Positions 23,384 through 33,008 of a stretch of 61,195 nucleotides of DNA are shown one piece after another. The position numbers and the translations under genes are program-made. Source of the DNA: an uncultured Clostridia bacterium. GTDB lineage: Bacteria > Bacillota > Clostridia > Oscillospirales > Ruminococcaceae. Under the pieces are notes generated by a model. That model was not told the DNA's origin. It saw only the letters and a list, made by a program, of their open reading frames with translations, and made no database searches. Position 1 is the stretch's first letter. Every line of letters starts with the position of its first letter. The stretch lies in assembly GCA_947625615.1 (NCBI GenBank), contig CANQPB010000012.1, forward strand, positions 1 to 61,195, given 5' to 3'.

Positions 23384-23416
23384 AAAATAAAAGCACCTGC
23401 AAAAGGTGCTTTTTTA
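23384..23416. terminator. Bidirectional terminator between yhfC-like and trpA
   Basis: AAAAGCACCT-GCAAA-AGGTGCTTTTTT. It has A and T runs on both sides and separates two convergent operons. Confidence 0.9.
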
Positions 23417-23480
23417 TGACTATATTTTTCGGAGTATTCGGTAATATTCCTCTAAATGATCCATAGCCGCCTCCGCTCGG

Positions 23481-24248
23481 TCACATCGCCTGCTTCATCG
23501 AGCGCACATATTCGCCGACGTAGGGCGCGGCGTCTTTGCCGTATTTTTCGATTATCTTTATTATCGCCGAGCCGACTATGGCGCCGTCCGAGAGGGCGGA
23601 CATTTTTTTCGCCTGCTCGGGGGTGGAGATACCGAAGCCGACGGCGCAGGGCAGCGAGGTGTTCTCGCGGATAACCTTTACTATCGAGCCGATGTCGGTG
23701 GTTATCTCCTTGCGCTCGCCGGTCACCCCGAGGCTGGACACCACATAGATGAATCCCTCGGCGGCTTTGGCTATCATTGCGATGCGGTTTTTGGAAGTCG
23801 GAGCTATCAGCGGTATAAGCGCTATGCCGTATTTTTGGCAGACCGGCTCGAATTCGTCCCGCTCCTCATAGGGCAGATCGGGCAGGATAATTCCGTCGAT
23901 CCCGATATCACGGCAGGTTGAGATAAACTTTTCCGCGCCGTAGCTGAACACCACGTTGGCGTAGGTCATGAAGACGAGGGGGATCTTGACGTCGGTGCGA
24001 AGCTCGCGGACGAGATCGAATATTTTGTCGGTGGTGACGCCCCCGGCAAGGGCGCGTATGTTCGCCCCCTGGATTACGGGGCCCTCGGCGGTGGGATCGG
24101 AGAAGGGTATGCCGAGCTCTATAAGATCCGCGCCGTTTTTAACGGCCTCGCGGACTACGGCGGCGGTGGTTTCAAGATCGGGGTCGCCGCAGGTGATAAA
24201 GGGAATGAACGCCTTGCCCTTTTCAAACGCGCCTGAAATGTTACTCAT
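23481..24248 (-). CDS. trpA: Tryptophan synthase alpha subunit
   Basis: A 255-residue TIM barrel that splits indole-3-glycerol phosphate into indole and glyceraldehyde 3-phosphate. [10 protein letters not shown] (20-29), the catalytic Glu in [11 protein letters not shown], and [15 protein letters not shown] with the second catalytic Asp further on at [10 protein letters not shown] are present, as is the phosphate site VGFGIS. The protein is full length. It overlaps the end of trpB by 8 bases and is the last gene of the trp operon. Confidence 0.97.
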   Translation of the reverse strand: MSNISGAFEKGKAFIPFITCGDPDLETTAAVVREAVKNGADLIELGIPFSDPTAEGPVIQGANIRALAGGVTTDKIFDLVRELRTDVKIPLVFMTYANVVFSYGAEKFISTCRDIGIDGIILPDLPYEERDEFEPVCQKYGIALIPLIAPTSKNRIAMIAKAAEGFIYVVSSLGVTGERKEITTDIGSIVKVIRENTSLPCAVGFGISTPEQAKKMSALSDGAIVGSAIIKIIEKYGKDAAPYVGEYVRSMKQAM

Positions 24249-25431
24249 AAATGTCCTCCCCCCTATATCTTGCTATCGCGGCGCAGTCCTTGTCTCCGCG
24301 CCCCGAAAGGGTTATCACGATAATTTTGTCCCTGTCCATCTGCGGGGCGATCTTTCTGGCGTAGGCAACCGCGTGGGCGGATTCTATGGCGGGGATAACT
24401 CCCTCGGTCTTTGAAAGATATTCAAACGCCTCGACGGCCTCGTCGTCGGTGACGGGGACGTATTCCGCCCTGCCGATGTCGTGCAAATAGGCGTGCTCGG
24501 GGCCTATGCCGGGGTAGTCGAGGCCCGCAGAGATCGAGTAGACGGGCGCTATCTGCCCGAATTTGTCCTGGCAGAAATATGATTTCATTCCGTGGAAGAT
24601 TCCGAGGCGGCCGGTGTTCACGGTGGCGGCGGTCTCAAAGGTGTCGATTCCGCGGCCGGCGGCCTCGCAGCCTATGAGCCTTACGGATTCGTCGCCGATA
24701 AAGTGGTAGAAGCTTCCCATTGCGTTCGAGCCTCCGCCTACGCATGCTAAAACGGCGTCGGGCAGGCGGCCCTCTTTTTCAAGAAGCTGCGCCTTTATCT
24801 CGCGGGAGATCACCGACTGAAAATCGCGGACTATCGTCGGGAAGGGGTGGGGGCCCATCACCGAGCCGAGGCAGTAGTGGGTGTCGTCTATGCGCTTCGT
24901 CCATTCGCGCATGGCCTCGCTTACGGCGTCCTTAAGGGTGGCGGTGCCCGTCTTGACGGGTATTACCTCGGAACCCAAAAGCTTCATTCTGTACACGTTA
25001 AGCGCCTGGCGCTTGGTGTCCTCCTCGCCCATGAAGACAACGCATTCCATTCCCAAAAGGGCTGCGGCGGTTGCGGTGGCAACGCCGTGCTGTCCGGCGC
25101 CGGTCTCGGCTATAAGGCGGGTCTTGCCCATTTTTTTGGCCAGAAGCGCCTGCCCGAGCACGTTGTTTATTTTGTGCGAGCCGGTGTGGTTGAGATCCTC
25201 CCGCTTGAGATAGATCTTCGCGCCGCCAAGGTCTTTGGTCATTTTTTCGGCGAAGTAGAGCCGCGAGGGCCTGCCGGCGTAATCGTTTAAAAGGGCGGTC
25301 AGCTCGGCGTTGAACTCGGGGTCGTCCTTATAGCGGTTATAGGTGTCCTCAAGCTCGATGACGGCGTTCATCAGCGTTTCGGGGATATACTGTCCGCCGT
25401 GTATGCCGAATCGGCCTTTTGATTGTGACAT
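24241..25431 (-). CDS. trpB: Tryptophan synthase beta subunit
   Basis: A 396-residue PLP enzyme that joins indole and serine to form tryptophan. The PLP lysine is Lys87 in [10 protein letters not shown]; the [10 protein letters not shown] loop and the phosphate-binding [10 protein letters not shown] are intact. This is the TrpB1 form that channels indole from TrpA. It lies 22 bases after trpF, with AAGGAGCG before its ATG. Confidence 0.98.
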   Translation of the reverse strand: MSQSKGRFGIHGGQYIPETLMNAVIELEDTYNRYKDDPEFNAELTALLNDYAGRPSRLYFAEKMTKDLGGAKIYLKREDLNHTGSHKINNVLGQALLAKKMGKTRLIAETGAGQHGVATATAAALLGMECVVFMGEEDTKRQALNVYRMKLLGSEVIPVKTGTATLKDAVSEAMREWTKRIDDTHYCLGSVMGPHPFPTIVRDFQSVISREIKAQLLEKEGRLPDAVLACVGGGSNAMGSFYHFIGDESVRLIGCEAAGRGIDTFETAATVNTGRLGIFHGMKSYFCQDKFGQIAPVYSISAGLDYPGIGPEHAYLHDIGRAEYVPVTDDEAVEAFEYLSKTEGVIPAIESAHAVAYARKIAPQMDRDKIIVITLSGRGDKDCAAIARYRGEDIYE

Positions 25432-25453
25432 GTTTATCGCTCCTTAATAATAG

Positions 25454-26056
25454 TTAGTGTTTTTGCCTGACGGCCTCGGCGACCGCCCGCATTTTTTCGG
25501 GATCCTTGACTTTGTCGGTCTCTATGCCGGAGCTGAGATCCACGGCATAGGGGTGAAACCTTTCGACCGCCTCGCGGACGTTTTCGGGATTTAACCCCCC
25601 GGCGAGAATGAAATCGCGGCCGATGTTTTTTATCAGCGACCAGTCGAAGCGCTCGCCGGTGCCGGTGCCGGCATCTAAAAGAATAAGATCGGCCGGGCTT
25701 TCGGAGGCCTTTTTTATGTCCTCGGCGCAGGTGATTTTGAATGCCTTTATTACCGGCTTAGAGGCGGCTCTTTGAATTTTTTTGATATACTCTTCGTCCT
25801 CGCCGCCGTGAAGCTGCGCCATGTCCACGGCACCGCTCTTTAAGGCTTCAAGCACGTCTGATTCGGGATTGTCCACAAACACCCCGACGCGCTTTATTTT
25901 GGGATCCGCCATTGAGGCGAGATTCTTTACGGTATCCAAAGGGATATACCGCCAGAATTTCGGCGCAAGAATGAAGCCTATGAAATCGGGCAGAATTTCG
26001 TTTGCCGCCTCGATGTCCTCGGGGCGCCTCATTCCGCAGAATTTTATCTTTGTCAT
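25454..26056 (-). CDS. trpF: Phosphoribosylanthranilate isomerase
   Basis: A 200-residue TIM-barrel enzyme that carries out the Amadori rearrangement of phosphoribosylanthranilate. The catalytic Cys lies in IKFCGMRRPEDI near the start, the catalytic Asp in LLLDAGTGTGERFDW, and the phosphate site is ILAGGLNPENV, then VDLSSGIE. It overlaps trpC by 4 bases, so the two are separate proteins rather than the fused TrpCF of enterobacteria. Confidence 0.97.
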   Translation of the reverse strand: MTKIKFCGMRRPEDIEAANEILPDFIGFILAPKFWRYIPLDTVKNLASMADPKIKRVGVFVDNPESDVLEALKSGAVDMAQLHGGEDEEYIKKIQRAASKPVIKAFKITCAEDIKKASESPADLILLDAGTGTGERFDWSLIKNIGRDFILAGGLNPENVREAVERFHPYAVDLSSGIETDKVKDPEKMRAVAEAVRQKH

Positions 26057-26832
26057 AGCCCTTTAAGCTCCCGCAGCTTTGCCGTCTTGTCCTCGGCGCG
26101 CATAAGGGTTTCGCCGACAAGAACGGCGTCCACGCCTATCTCGCGGAGGATCTTTATGTCTTCGGCGGTCTTAACCCCGCTCTCCGACACGAATACCCTG
26201 TCTTTGGGTACGAGAGATCTTAGGCGGCGGCTGTTTTCGACGTCCACCGAAAAGTCGCGGAGGTTGCGGTTGTTCACCCCGATAACCCTTGCGCCGCATT
26301 CAAGCGCCATGTCTATCTCCTGCTCGTCGTGGGCCTCGACAAGCGCCGAAAGCCCCAAGCCGTCGCAGATTTCGATGTATTCCCGAAGCTGCTCCTTTTT
26401 AAGAATCGAGCATATCAAAAGCAGGGCCTGCGCGCCAAAAAGCCTCGCCTCGTAGATCATATAGCTGTCTACGGTGAAATCCTTTCTTATGCAGGGGATA
26501 TTCACCGCGGCCGCGGTTTCTTGAAGGTAGATATCGCTGCCCAGAAACTGCGTCGGCTCGGTGAGCACCGAAATTGCGTCGGCGCCGGCGGCCTCGTATT
26601 CTTTGGCGATCTTTAAGCAGTCAAAATCTGGGGCGATGAGCCCCTTTGAGGGCGACGCCTTTTTGCATTCGCAGATAAAGGCGATGTCTTCGGTCTTGAG
26701 CGCCTTTTCAAACCCGAAGCCGAGCTTTTTAAGATTCAGGGCTTTTGCTTTAAGCTCCGCCTCGGGGATAACGCGGCTGTTTTCGTATACGCGTTTTTTT
26801 GCGCTTTCGGCCAGAACGTCAAGGACGCTCAT
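26053..26832 (-). CDS. trpC: Indole-3-glycerol phosphate synthase
   Basis: A 259-residue TIM barrel that decarboxylates and closes the ring of Cd[15 protein letters not shown] carries the catalytic Glu and Lys; [18 protein letters not shown] carries the second Lys; [14 protein letters not shown] and VFVSESGV complete the active site. It overlaps both neighbours by 4 bases. Confidence 0.97.
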   Translation of the reverse strand: MSVLDVLAESAKKRVYENSRVIPEAELKAKALNLKKLGFGFEKALKTEDIAFICECKKASPSKGLIAPDFDCLKIAKEYEAAGADAISVLTEPTQFLGSDIYLQETAAAVNIPCIRKDFTVDSYMIYEARLFGAQALLLICSILKKEQLREYIEICDGLGLSALVEAHDEQEIDMALECGARVIGVNNRNLRDFSVDVENSRRLRSLVPKDRVFVSESGVKTAEDIKILREIGVDAVLVGETLMRAEDKTAKLRELKGL

Positions 26833-27848
26833 GAGTTGGACTCCCTGATGAAGTCTTCAAGCTTTTTAAGCGCGGCGCCGCTGTCTACAAGCTCGGCGGC
26901 GAGCTTTATGCCCTCGGCGACCGATTCCGCCTTTCCGCCTATATAGATTGCCGCGCCGGCGTTCATAAGGACGGCGTTGCGCTTTGCGCCCTTTTCCTCG
27001 CCCTTTAAGATAGCAAGGGTGACGGCGGCGTTTTCGGCGGGGGTGCCTCCCACAAGATCCGACTTTTTGCAGGTCTCAAAGCCGAAGTCCTCCGGCTTAA
27101 TGACGTAAGATTTATACATGCCGTCCTTGAATTCGCAGACGGCGGTGGGGGAGCTTAGGGAGATCTCGTCGAGCTTATCCTGCCCGTATACCACCATGCC
27201 GCGCTTTACGCCGAGATTCATAAGCACCTTTGCAAGAGGCTCGCAGAGCGATTCGTCATAAACGCCCAAAAGCTCGAGCTGAGGGTGTGCGGGGTTAGTC
27301 AGCGGGCCCAAGATATTGAATACCGTTCTGAAGCCGAGCTCGCGGCGAATGGCTCCGACATATTTCATAGAGGGGTGATATTTCTGGGCGAAGAAGAAGC
27401 AGATGCCTATTTTTTTGAGCAGATCGGCGCACTTTTGGGGCTCGAGGTCTATGTTCACGCCGAGGGCTTCAAGGCAGTCGGCGGCCCCGCATTTCGAGCT
27501 TGCGGCGCGGTTGCCGTGCTTCGCCACGTTAATTCCCGCGGCGGCGATGATTAAGGCCGAGGTGGTGGAAATGTTTATCGAGCCGGCGTTGTCTCCGCCG
27601 GTGCCGACTATTTCCAGAAGCTCGAGGTCTGATTCCACCTTAAGGGCGTTGTCGCGCATGGCGGCGGCGCAGCCGGCTATCTCGTCGATAGTCTCGGCCT
27701 TGGTGCTTTTGGTGGAAAGCGCGGCCAGAAAAGCGGCGTTCTGGGTGGGCGTGGTGGCGCCCGTCATTATCTCCATCATGACGGCGTAGGCCTCGTCATA
27801 GGTGAGATCCTGCTTTGTGACGATTTTTGCGATTGCTTCTTTGATCAT
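26829..27848 (-). CDS. trpD: Anthranilate phosphoribosyltransferase
   Basis: A 339-residue enzyme that transfers phosphoribose from PRPP to anthranilate. The PRPP loop [33 protein letters not shown], and the acidic metal site are present. I chose the ATG at 27848 because AAGGAGGA lies 7-8 bases upstream; a longer in-frame start would add 22 residues into the trpG-trpD spacer without homology. TrpD is not fused to TrpG. Confidence 0.96.
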   Translation of the reverse strand: MIKEAIAKIVTKQDLTYDEAYAVMMEIMTGATTPTQNAAFLAALSTKSTKAETIDEIAGCAAAMRDNALKVESDLELLEIVGTGGDNAGSINISTTSALIIAAAGINVAKHGNRAASSKCGAADCLEALGVNIDLEPQKCADLLKKIGICFFFAQKYHPSMKYVGAIRRELGFRTVFNILGPLTNPAHPQLELLGVYDESLCEPLAKVLMNLGVKRGMVVYGQDKLDEISLSSPTAVCEFKDGMYKSYVIKPEDFGFETCKKSDLVGGTPAENAAVTLAILKGEEKGAKRNAVLMNAGAAIYIGGKAESVAEGIKLAAELVDSGAALKKLEDFIRESNS

Positions 27849-27888
27849 GGTTATGTCCTCCTTAAAAATAAAAAGTTTGTTCTGAATT

Positions 27889-28458
27889 TTACAGCCCGAA
27901 AATAAAGTTTTCAAGCATTTTCATGCCCTGCGGGGTCATTATGCTCTCGGGGTGGAACTGCACTCCGAAGATGGGGCAGCTTTCATGCTGCACCGCCATT
28001 ATCTCGCCGGCGTCGGTGACGGCGGTCACCTTAAGGCAGGCGGGAATTGTCTTCGGGTCGGCCGCAAGGGAATGATACCTTGCAACCATCACCCTTTCGG
28101 GCAGCCCCTTGAAAAGCGGGCATTCGCCGTCGAGCGTGACCTCGGACTGCTTGCCGTGCATAAGCCTCTGCGCGTATGTGACGGTTGCGCCGTAGGCCTG
28201 GCAGATAGCCTGGTGGCCGAGGCAGACGCCGAGCGTCGGTATCTTTTTTGAAACCGTTCCCGCCACCTCCTGCGTTATGCCGGCGTCCTCGGGGCGGCCG
28301 GGGCCGGGGGAGAGGATTATCCGCGAGGGATTCAAGGCCTCTATCTCGCCGACAGTCAGCGCGTCGTTTCTCACAACTTTTATGTCGGGGCAGATAGCTC
28401 CCACCATTTGGTAAAGATTATATGAAAAGCTGTCGTAGTTGTCTATAAGAAGAATCAT
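27889..28458 (-). CDS. trpG: Anthranilate synthase glutamine amidotransferase subunit
   Basis: A 189-residue class I glutamine amidotransferase that feeds ammonia to TrpE. The triad is visible: Cys79 in [10 protein letters not shown], and His and Glu in VQFHPESI near 171-173. NYDSFSYNL and SPGPGRP match TrpG/PabA. With no separate pab genes in view it may serve folate synthesis as well, as in Bacillus. It overlaps trpE by 4 bases. Confidence 0.95.
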   Translation of the reverse strand: MILLIDNYDSFSYNLYQMVGAICPDIKVVRNDALTVGEIEALNPSRIILSPGPGRPEDAGITQEVAGTVSKKIPTLGVCLGHQAICQAYGATVTYAQRLMHGKQSEVTLDGECPLFKGLPERVMVARYHSLAADPKTIPACLKVTAVTDAGEIMAVQHESCPIFGVQFHPESIMTPQGMKMLENFIFGL

Positions 28459-29930
28459 AGCTGAACCTCCTCGGCCTGTTTAAGCGCCGCGATGACCGCC
28501 GCGGCCTTGTTAAGGCACTCCTCAAATTCCTTTTCGGGGACGGAATCGGCGACTATTCCCGCGCCGGAGCGGACGAACACCCTGCCGTTCTTTTTATAGG
28601 CTATTCTTATCGCGATGCAGGTGTCGAGGTTTCCGGTGAAATCGATATATCCTATCGCGCCGCCGTAAATTCCGCGCTTGTTGTTTTCAAGCTCGCCTAT
28701 AAGCTGGCAGGCTCTTATCTTCGGCGCGCCCGAAAGCGTTCCCGCGGGGAGCACCGCGCCGACGGCGTCCAAGGCGTCGTATTTTTCGGAATCTATCTCG
28801 CCCCGCACCGTCGAGCCTATGTGCATGACGTGTGAATAGCGCTCGATAGAGTGATATTTTTCCACCGACACGCTGCCGAATTTCGAGATCTTTCCGAGGT
28901 CGTTCCTGCCGAGGTCTACAAGCATGTTGTGCTCGGCGAGCTCCTTTTCGTCCTTCAAAAGCTCCGCTTCAAGGGCGGCGTCCTGCTCGTCGGTCTTTCC
29001 GCGGGGGCGGGTGCCGGCGAGGGGGAAGGTGTGCAAAACGCCGTTTTCAAGCTTAACAAGCGTCTCGGGCGAGGCCCCCGCCACCTCTACGTCGGTTCCG
29101 CAGAGATAGAACATATAGGGCGAGGGGTTTATCGTGCGAAGAATGCGGTAGGTGTTCAAAAGGCTGCCCTCAAAGGGCGCGCTCAGGCAGTTTGAGAGGA
29201 CTATCTGGAAGATATCCCCCTCGCGGATATAATGCTTTGCCCGCTCGACCATAGAGCAGTATTCGCCCCTGTCGAACAGCGGCTTTACCTCTCCCGTAAG
29301 CCTGCCGCCCCGCTCGGATTTAAGCTCGGCGCGCTTGCGGCTCAAAAGCCCGGCGAGGGCCTCAAGCTCCTTTTCGGCTTCAAGATATCCGTTTTCGGGA
29401 TCAGAAAGCGGGATATTCGCTATCAGAATTATTTTCTGGCGGAAGTTGTCAAAGGCGATTACCCTGTCGAAGAGCATGAGATCGAGATCCCGGAAGTTTT
29501 CGTCGTCCCTTACGTCAACGTGCGCCGCCGGCTCGACGTCGCCGAAGTAGTCGTAGGCGAAATATCCCACAAGGCCGCCGGTGAACGGCGGAAGCCCCGG
29601 GATCTTCGGGCTGCGCCAGCCGTCGAGGATATTTCGGATCTGCTCGGCGGGGTCTTTGGTGATATATGTTTCGCCGCCGGCCTTAAGCTCGCCGCCCGAA
29701 TAGGTTATCTCCATTTTAGGCTCGAAGCCCAAAAACGTGTAACGCCCCCATTTTTCGCGGCTCTCTATCGATTCGAGAAGATAGCAGTGGCTCGAGACCG
29801 TCTTTAAGATCCTCAGCACCTCTATGGGCGTAAAGGAATCGGAAAGAAGCTCGCAGGAAAGCGGGCAGACCTTATATTCGCCCGAGGCGGCAAGCTCCTT
29901 TACTGTTTTGATGTCGGGTGTGAATTTCAT
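28455..29930 (-). CDS. trpE: Anthranilate synthase component I
   Basis: A 491-residue chorismate-using enzyme, first of the pathway. The N-terminal LLESIE motif (in SHCYLLESIESREKWGRY) belongs to the tryptophan feedback site, so inhibition by Trp is likely. The C-terminal chorismate-binding domain has GDIFQIVLSN, FAGTRPRG-like FPLAGTRPRG, DLGRNDLGKI, and GAPKIRACQLI with IYGGAIGYI. It is the first gene of trpEGDCFBA and has AGGAGGG just before its ATG. Confidence 0.97.
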   Translation of the reverse strand: MKFTPDIKTVKELAASGEYKVCPLSCELLSDSFTPIEVLRILKTVSSHCYLLESIESREKWGRYTFLGFEPKMEITYSGGELKAGGETYITKDPAEQIRNILDGWRSPKIPGLPPFTGGLVGYFAYDYFGDVEPAAHVDVRDDENFRDLDLMLFDRVIAFDNFRQKIILIANIPLSDPENGYLEAEKELEALAGLLSRKRAELKSERGGRLTGEVKPLFDRGEYCSMVERAKHYIREGDIFQIVLSNCLSAPFEGSLLNTYRILRTINPSPYMFYLCGTDVEVAGASPETLVKLENGVLHTFPLAGTRPRGKTDEQDAALEAELLKDEKELAEHNMLVDLGRNDLGKISKFGSVSVEKYHSIERYSHVMHIGSTVRGEIDSEKYDALDAVGAVLPAGTLSGAPKIRACQLIGELENNKRGIYGGAIGYIDFTGNLDTCIAIRIAYKKNGRVFVRSGAGIVADSVPEKEFEECLNKAAAVIAALKQAEEVQL

Positions 29931-29959
29931 TTGAAGCCCTCCTGAAAATTTGTCGCAGG

Positions 29960-30250
29960 GCGCTTATGGCACAAAAATACGCCCGTGACAGAAAATTTCT
30001 GTCAAGGACGAACAGACTTTATATAGACTATCCGCGGTGCCACCTTGATTCGCCGCAGCTGCGGCGCGCCTTGCGGGATACTTACATATCCCCGGCAACT
30101 GACGTATGCCCTCACGTTGCAGAATACTCGGCCCGCAGGCCTTTGACTGCACCCTCGGCGGCCCATTATGACGAAAGGTGTTTGACCCGGCTCTCAGCCA
30201 CCCGAGCTCTCTTTGCAAACTTTTTCGCCTTTACTCCCGCCTCAACGGTT
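29960..30250 (-). promoter_or_regulatory. T-box leader of the trp operon
   Basis: The minus strand contains the T-box GGTGGCACCGCGG (30032-30044), preceded by a long Stem I region with AGAGAGCTCGGGTGGCTGAG-like elements and an AGTA motif near its 5' side. A probable specifier UGG (Trp) is at 30163-30165 within CATAATGGGCC. A GACAGAAA/TTTCTGTC hairpin with a downstream TTTTT (about 29973-30003) can serve as the terminator. Uncharged tRNA-Trp would favour readthrough into trpE. Confidence 0.9.
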
Positions 30251-30262
30251 TAGATTGATGAA

Positions 30263-30291
30263 ATTATACTACTTCCTTTCCCGGTTGTCAA
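30263..30291 (-). promoter_or_regulatory. Promoter of the trp operon
   Basis: On the minus strand TTGACA (30286-30291) and TATAAT (30263-30268), both consensus, with a 17-base spacer, just upstream of the T-box leader. Confidence 0.9.
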
Positions 30292-30366
30292 GGGGAAAAC
30301 GCAAATTTTTTTGTCATAAGCCCCATGCCGCTTAAAGCATGGGGCTGACAGTTGGAAAGGATAGTT

Positions 30367-30594
30367 TTACTGGTTGTCTTCGATATATTTTACGATATCG
30401 GAAACGGTGCGTATGGTTTCAACTGCATCGTCGGGTATTTCAATTCCGAATTCGTCCTCAAAGCACATTACCAGATCCACGACGTCTAAAGAATCGGCGC
30501 CGAGATCGTCGGTTATCGAGGAATCGTAGGTGATGCTTTCGGGATCGATGTCCAGCTGTTCCGCGATTATGCTCCTGACTTTTTCAAAAACCAT
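30367..30594 (-). CDS. acpP: Acyl carrier protein
   Basis: A 75-residue acidic four-helix protein that carries acyl chains on 4'-phosphopantetheine during fatty acid synthesis. The attachment Ser is at residue 35 in [10 protein letters not shown] chose the ATG at 30594, with CAGGAGGT 9 bases upstream; a TTG two codons earlier is possible. It stands alone, not next to fab genes. Confidence 0.95.
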   Translation of the reverse strand: MVFEKVRSIIAEQLDIDPESITYDSSITDDLGADSLDVVDLVMCFEDEFGIEIPDDAVETIRTVSDIVKYIEDNQ

Positions 30595-30695
30595 TACCAA
30601 TTACCTCCTGTCTATCGGTTGTCTACTATAGTGTATAACGACAGTGCCGATTTGTCAATAGTTTTTTTGAAATTTTGGCTTCGAAGTCCTTCTTT

Positions 30696-31535
30696 TTATG
30701 ACGTCAGGCTGACTATTTCCTCCAATTCAAGCCCCGGGTGGAGCGCAAGATTTATCCCCGCGGCTATAAGCTGGGCCGAGCAGCCTACAAGTCTGTCCAC
30801 CGTTCGCGGGGTCACCATCATGGGTTCGCCGCCGTTTTCGCCGATATCCGCTATCGTCGGTACGCCTATCGCCACGCAGGGCACGCCGAGCGTTTTTTGG
30901 GAGAGCTCCTTGCGGGAATTCATCACCCCGCTGCCGGGGGAGATGCCGGTGTCGGTAAGCTGCACCGTTCTCCCGAGGTGGGATATCTCGGAACAGGCGA
31001 GCGCGTCGACCGCTATCACCGCCGACGGCTTTAACGCCTCGCAGACGGATTTTATCACCTCTCCCGCCTCGATTCCCGTCTGGCCCATCACCCCGGGGGA
31101 TATCGCCGACACCTCGCCGAGGCCGTCGGAATAAAGCTCCGGCGCGTTTTCGCGGATATGCCTTGTCGCGAAGATATGCCCCGCCACCCGCGGGCCTAAG
31201 CTGTCGGGGGTGATCTGCATGTTGCCGAGGCCTACTACCAAAACGCTCTTGGGGCTGCCGACGAGGCTTTTTATGCTTTTTGAGAGCTCGGCGGCGCTGT
31301 CGGCAAAATTTTCGGGGCGCATGTCGAGGCGGCTGGGGGTCTCGAGCGTGATATATTTTCCCCGGGGCTTTTGAATCTTTTTTGCCGCGGCCTCGGAATT
31401 TACCGAAACCGAGGTGGTTTTAAAGCAGGCGCTTTCATTTTCCGATACCTCTACGCCGTCGGGAAGGCGGCTTTCGGCGGCTTTAACCTCGTTTGCGCTC
31501 TCAAGGGCGAGGTCGGTGCGCTTTGAAATGTTCAC
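30696..31535 (-). CDS. gpr: Germination protease (spore protease GPR)
   Basis: A 279-residue aspartic-type spore endopeptidase that degrades small acid-soluble spore proteins at germination. SKRTDLALE at the start resembles the autoprocessing region. VVGLGNMQITPDSLGPRVA with its conserved Asp, GVMGQTGIE, VIAVDALA and TDTGISPGSGV are family motifs. I prefer the GTG at 31535, with AAGGAG 8 bases upstream, to an ATG 17 codons earlier. Its presence says the organism can, or recently could, form endospores. In other Firmicutes gpr also neighbours rpsT, as here. Confidence 0.95.
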   Translation of the reverse strand: MNISKRTDLALESANEVKAAESRLPDGVEVSENESACFKTTSVSVNSEAAAKKIQKPRGKYITLETPSRLDMRPENFADSAAELSKSIKSLVGSPKSVLVVGLGNMQITPDSLGPRVAGHIFATRHIRENAPELYSDGLGEVSAISPGVMGQTGIEAGEVIKSVCEALKPSAVIAVDALACSEISHLGRTVQLTDTGISPGSGVMNSRKELSQKTLGVPCVAIGVPTIADIGENGGEPMMVTPRTVDRLVGCSAQLIAAGINLALHPGLELEEIVSLTS

Positions 31536-31593
31536 TTTTGGGGCTCCTTTATAAAAAAATTTGAGATTTGAGAGAAAAAATTTCAAAAAAGGC

Positions 31594-31622
31594 TTGCATT
31601 TTTCCGAAAGTAATGATATAGT
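31594..31622 (+). promoter_or_regulatory. rpsT: Promoter of rpsT
   Basis: TTGCAT (31594-31599) and TATAGT (31617-31622) with a 17-base spacer. The transcript would have a leader of about 125 nt with small hairpins (for example CCCGGCCTGCCGGG near 31718-31731). Confidence 0.65.
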
Positions 31623-31754
31623 AGTTTACGATGCTTGTTGAATAAGTGAGGAGTCATTAACCTCTTGCATTTTCTCTCAGTCGTGCAAATAGCTTATCCA
31701 AATAAGTGCATTTAATACCCGGCCTGCCGGGCAACACGAAAAGGAGGTGTCTTA

Positions 31755-31997
31755 ATGGCTAACATTAAGTCCGCAAAGAAGAGAGTTAGAGTTATCGAGA
31801 CCAAAACCCTCAGAAACAAAATGATCAGAAGCTCCCTTAAAACCGCTATAAAGAAGACCGACGCAGAGGGCGCCGACAAGGAGGCTGCCGTAAGGGCCGC
31901 CATCAAGAAGGTCGACCAGGCCTGCGCCAAGGGGATCATTCACAAGAACGCCGCGGCGAGAAAGAAATCGCAGCTTGCCAGGAAGCTGAACGGCTGA
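31755..31997 (+). CDS. rpsT: 30S ribosomal protein S20
   Basis: An 80-residue, very basic protein that binds 16S r[16 protein letters not shown] and [14 protein letters not shown] are characteristic, as is [21 protein letters not shown] at the end (first 20 residues of a 21-residue stretch are diagnostic). AAGGAGGTG lies 7 bases before the ATG. It is divergent from gpr. Confidence 0.97.
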   Translation: MANIKSAKKRVRVIETKTLRNKMIRSSLKTAIKKTDAEGADKEAAVRAAIKKVDQACAKGIIHKNAAARKKSQLARKLNG

Positions 31998-32111
31998 TAC
32001 CGAAGCGAAAAAATTGCGGGGAAGCCTGTTTAGGGTTTCCCCGAAAATCGTTTTGAGAAAATAGGCAATCAGCTTATCAGCGCAAGCCGCTTTTATGCGA
32101 AAGGAAACAGT

Positions 32112-32573
32112 ATGAAAAAGTACATAGCACTGATAATTGCCCTGTCGGCGCTCTCTCTTGCCGCCTGCGGCCCCGGAGAAGGCGAGGGAGATTCCCTTTC
32201 CTCCGGCGACGCCGCCGTCACCCTGCCCGTTGTAACGGCGCCCGAAAGCTCGGCTTCGGAACCGGCCTCGACTACGTCCGAGACCGCCGAGGTCACCGCC
32301 GCCACCACGGTCTCTGTGACCGAAGCGCCCGTGGGCACGACTTCGGAGACCTCTGCGACGACAAAGGCCACCGAGCCGCCCGCCACAAAGGCCACCACCG
32401 AGGCCCCCAAGAAGACGGAGCCGACCACCGCCAAGGCCACCGAAAAGACGGAACCCGAGGAGGAAGCCGAGGAGATTGAGGAGGAGATAATTCCCAACCT
32501 CGACGAATATCTGGCCTCGCTGTTCGGCGACGACTACGAGGACGGAGACGGCAACGCCGAAGTTGACGACTGA
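32112..32573 (+). CDS. Thr/Glu-rich lipoprotein of unknown function
   Basis: A 153-residue product. A signal peptide of about 19 residues ends in LAAC, a lipobox. The mature chain is low complexity: Thr/Ser/Ala/Pro-rich (30-115), then Glu-rich, then an acidic C-terminus PNLDEYLASLFGDDYEDG. It looks like an extended, possibly glycosylated, surface stalk. AAAGGAAAC precedes the ATG. The opposite strand is open for 890 bases only because of this composition. It is followed by a clear terminator. Confidence 0.8.
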   Translation: MKKYIALIIALSALSLAACGPGEGEGDSLSSGDAAVTLPVVTAPESSASEPASTTSETAEVTAATTVSVTEAPVGTTSETSATTKATEPPATKATTEAPKKTEPTTAKATEKTEPEEEAEEIEEEIIPNLDEYLASLFGDDYEDGDGNAEVDD

Positions 32574-32581
32574 TAAGACAA

Positions 32582-32615
32582 AAAAATCCGGGAGAGTATC
32601 CCGGATTATTTTTTG
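32582..32615 (+). terminator. Terminator after the Thr-rich lipoprotein
   Basis: AATCCGGGA-GAGTA-TCCCGGATT followed by ATTTTTT. Confidence 0.9.
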
Positions 32616-33008
32616 TGATAAAGATTTATAAGGGGTTGCCATTTTGACAGGGTGTCCCTTTTATTTTATTTGCCTCGTTTGCACTCGGCAAATTGGGGAG
32701 ACCCCCGGCGAGAGCGCAACGCGAAAGTGTTCTGCAAAATTGCACTTTCATTTTGCGTTGCGCTGCAAAGCCGCTTCGGCTCACGCCTCAGGTTTGCTTA
32801 CGCAAACACCGGCTTTGCCGGACTTTCCTGCGAAACTGTCCACAGGACAGATTTTTTCTCCCCGTCCTGCGCTTCGCTTCGCATTAAACCGGAGCGTGCC
32901 GAGCAGGCACGCTCCGGGGAGATTCCGCGACTGCGGTCGCGGCCAGAGGCTGCTCGCCTCTGGACTCTCGCGGCCTTTTGAAAAAGGCCGGCGAAAACTT
33001 TTAATATT
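32616..33008. other. Gene-free GC-rich spacer with hairpins
   Basis: No ORF with a ribosome site is found. It contains several inverted repeats (AAAGCCGCTTCGGCT, GGAGCGTGCC...GGCACGCTCC at about 32890-32918, AGAGGCTGCTCGCCTCT) and ends in the family-2 repeat at 32943-33005. Confidence 0.5.
32943..33005 (-). repeat. 3'-end repeat family 2, copy 1
   Basis: A hairpin (CCAGAGGC...GCCTCTGG) followed by GACTCTCGCGGCCTTTTGAA and AAAGGCCGGCGAAAACTTTTAA. The second half matches 56205-56245 closely. Each copy lies just beyond the stop codon of a leftward gene and contains GCC/TTTTGAAAAA/GGC, so it may help end transcription. Confidence 0.65.

Noticed and set aside
31752-32642. A 296-codon open frame on the minus strand
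   Set aside because: It covers rpsT and the Thr-rich lipoprotein gene in antisense, has Gly/Arg-rich nonsense composition and no ribosome site.
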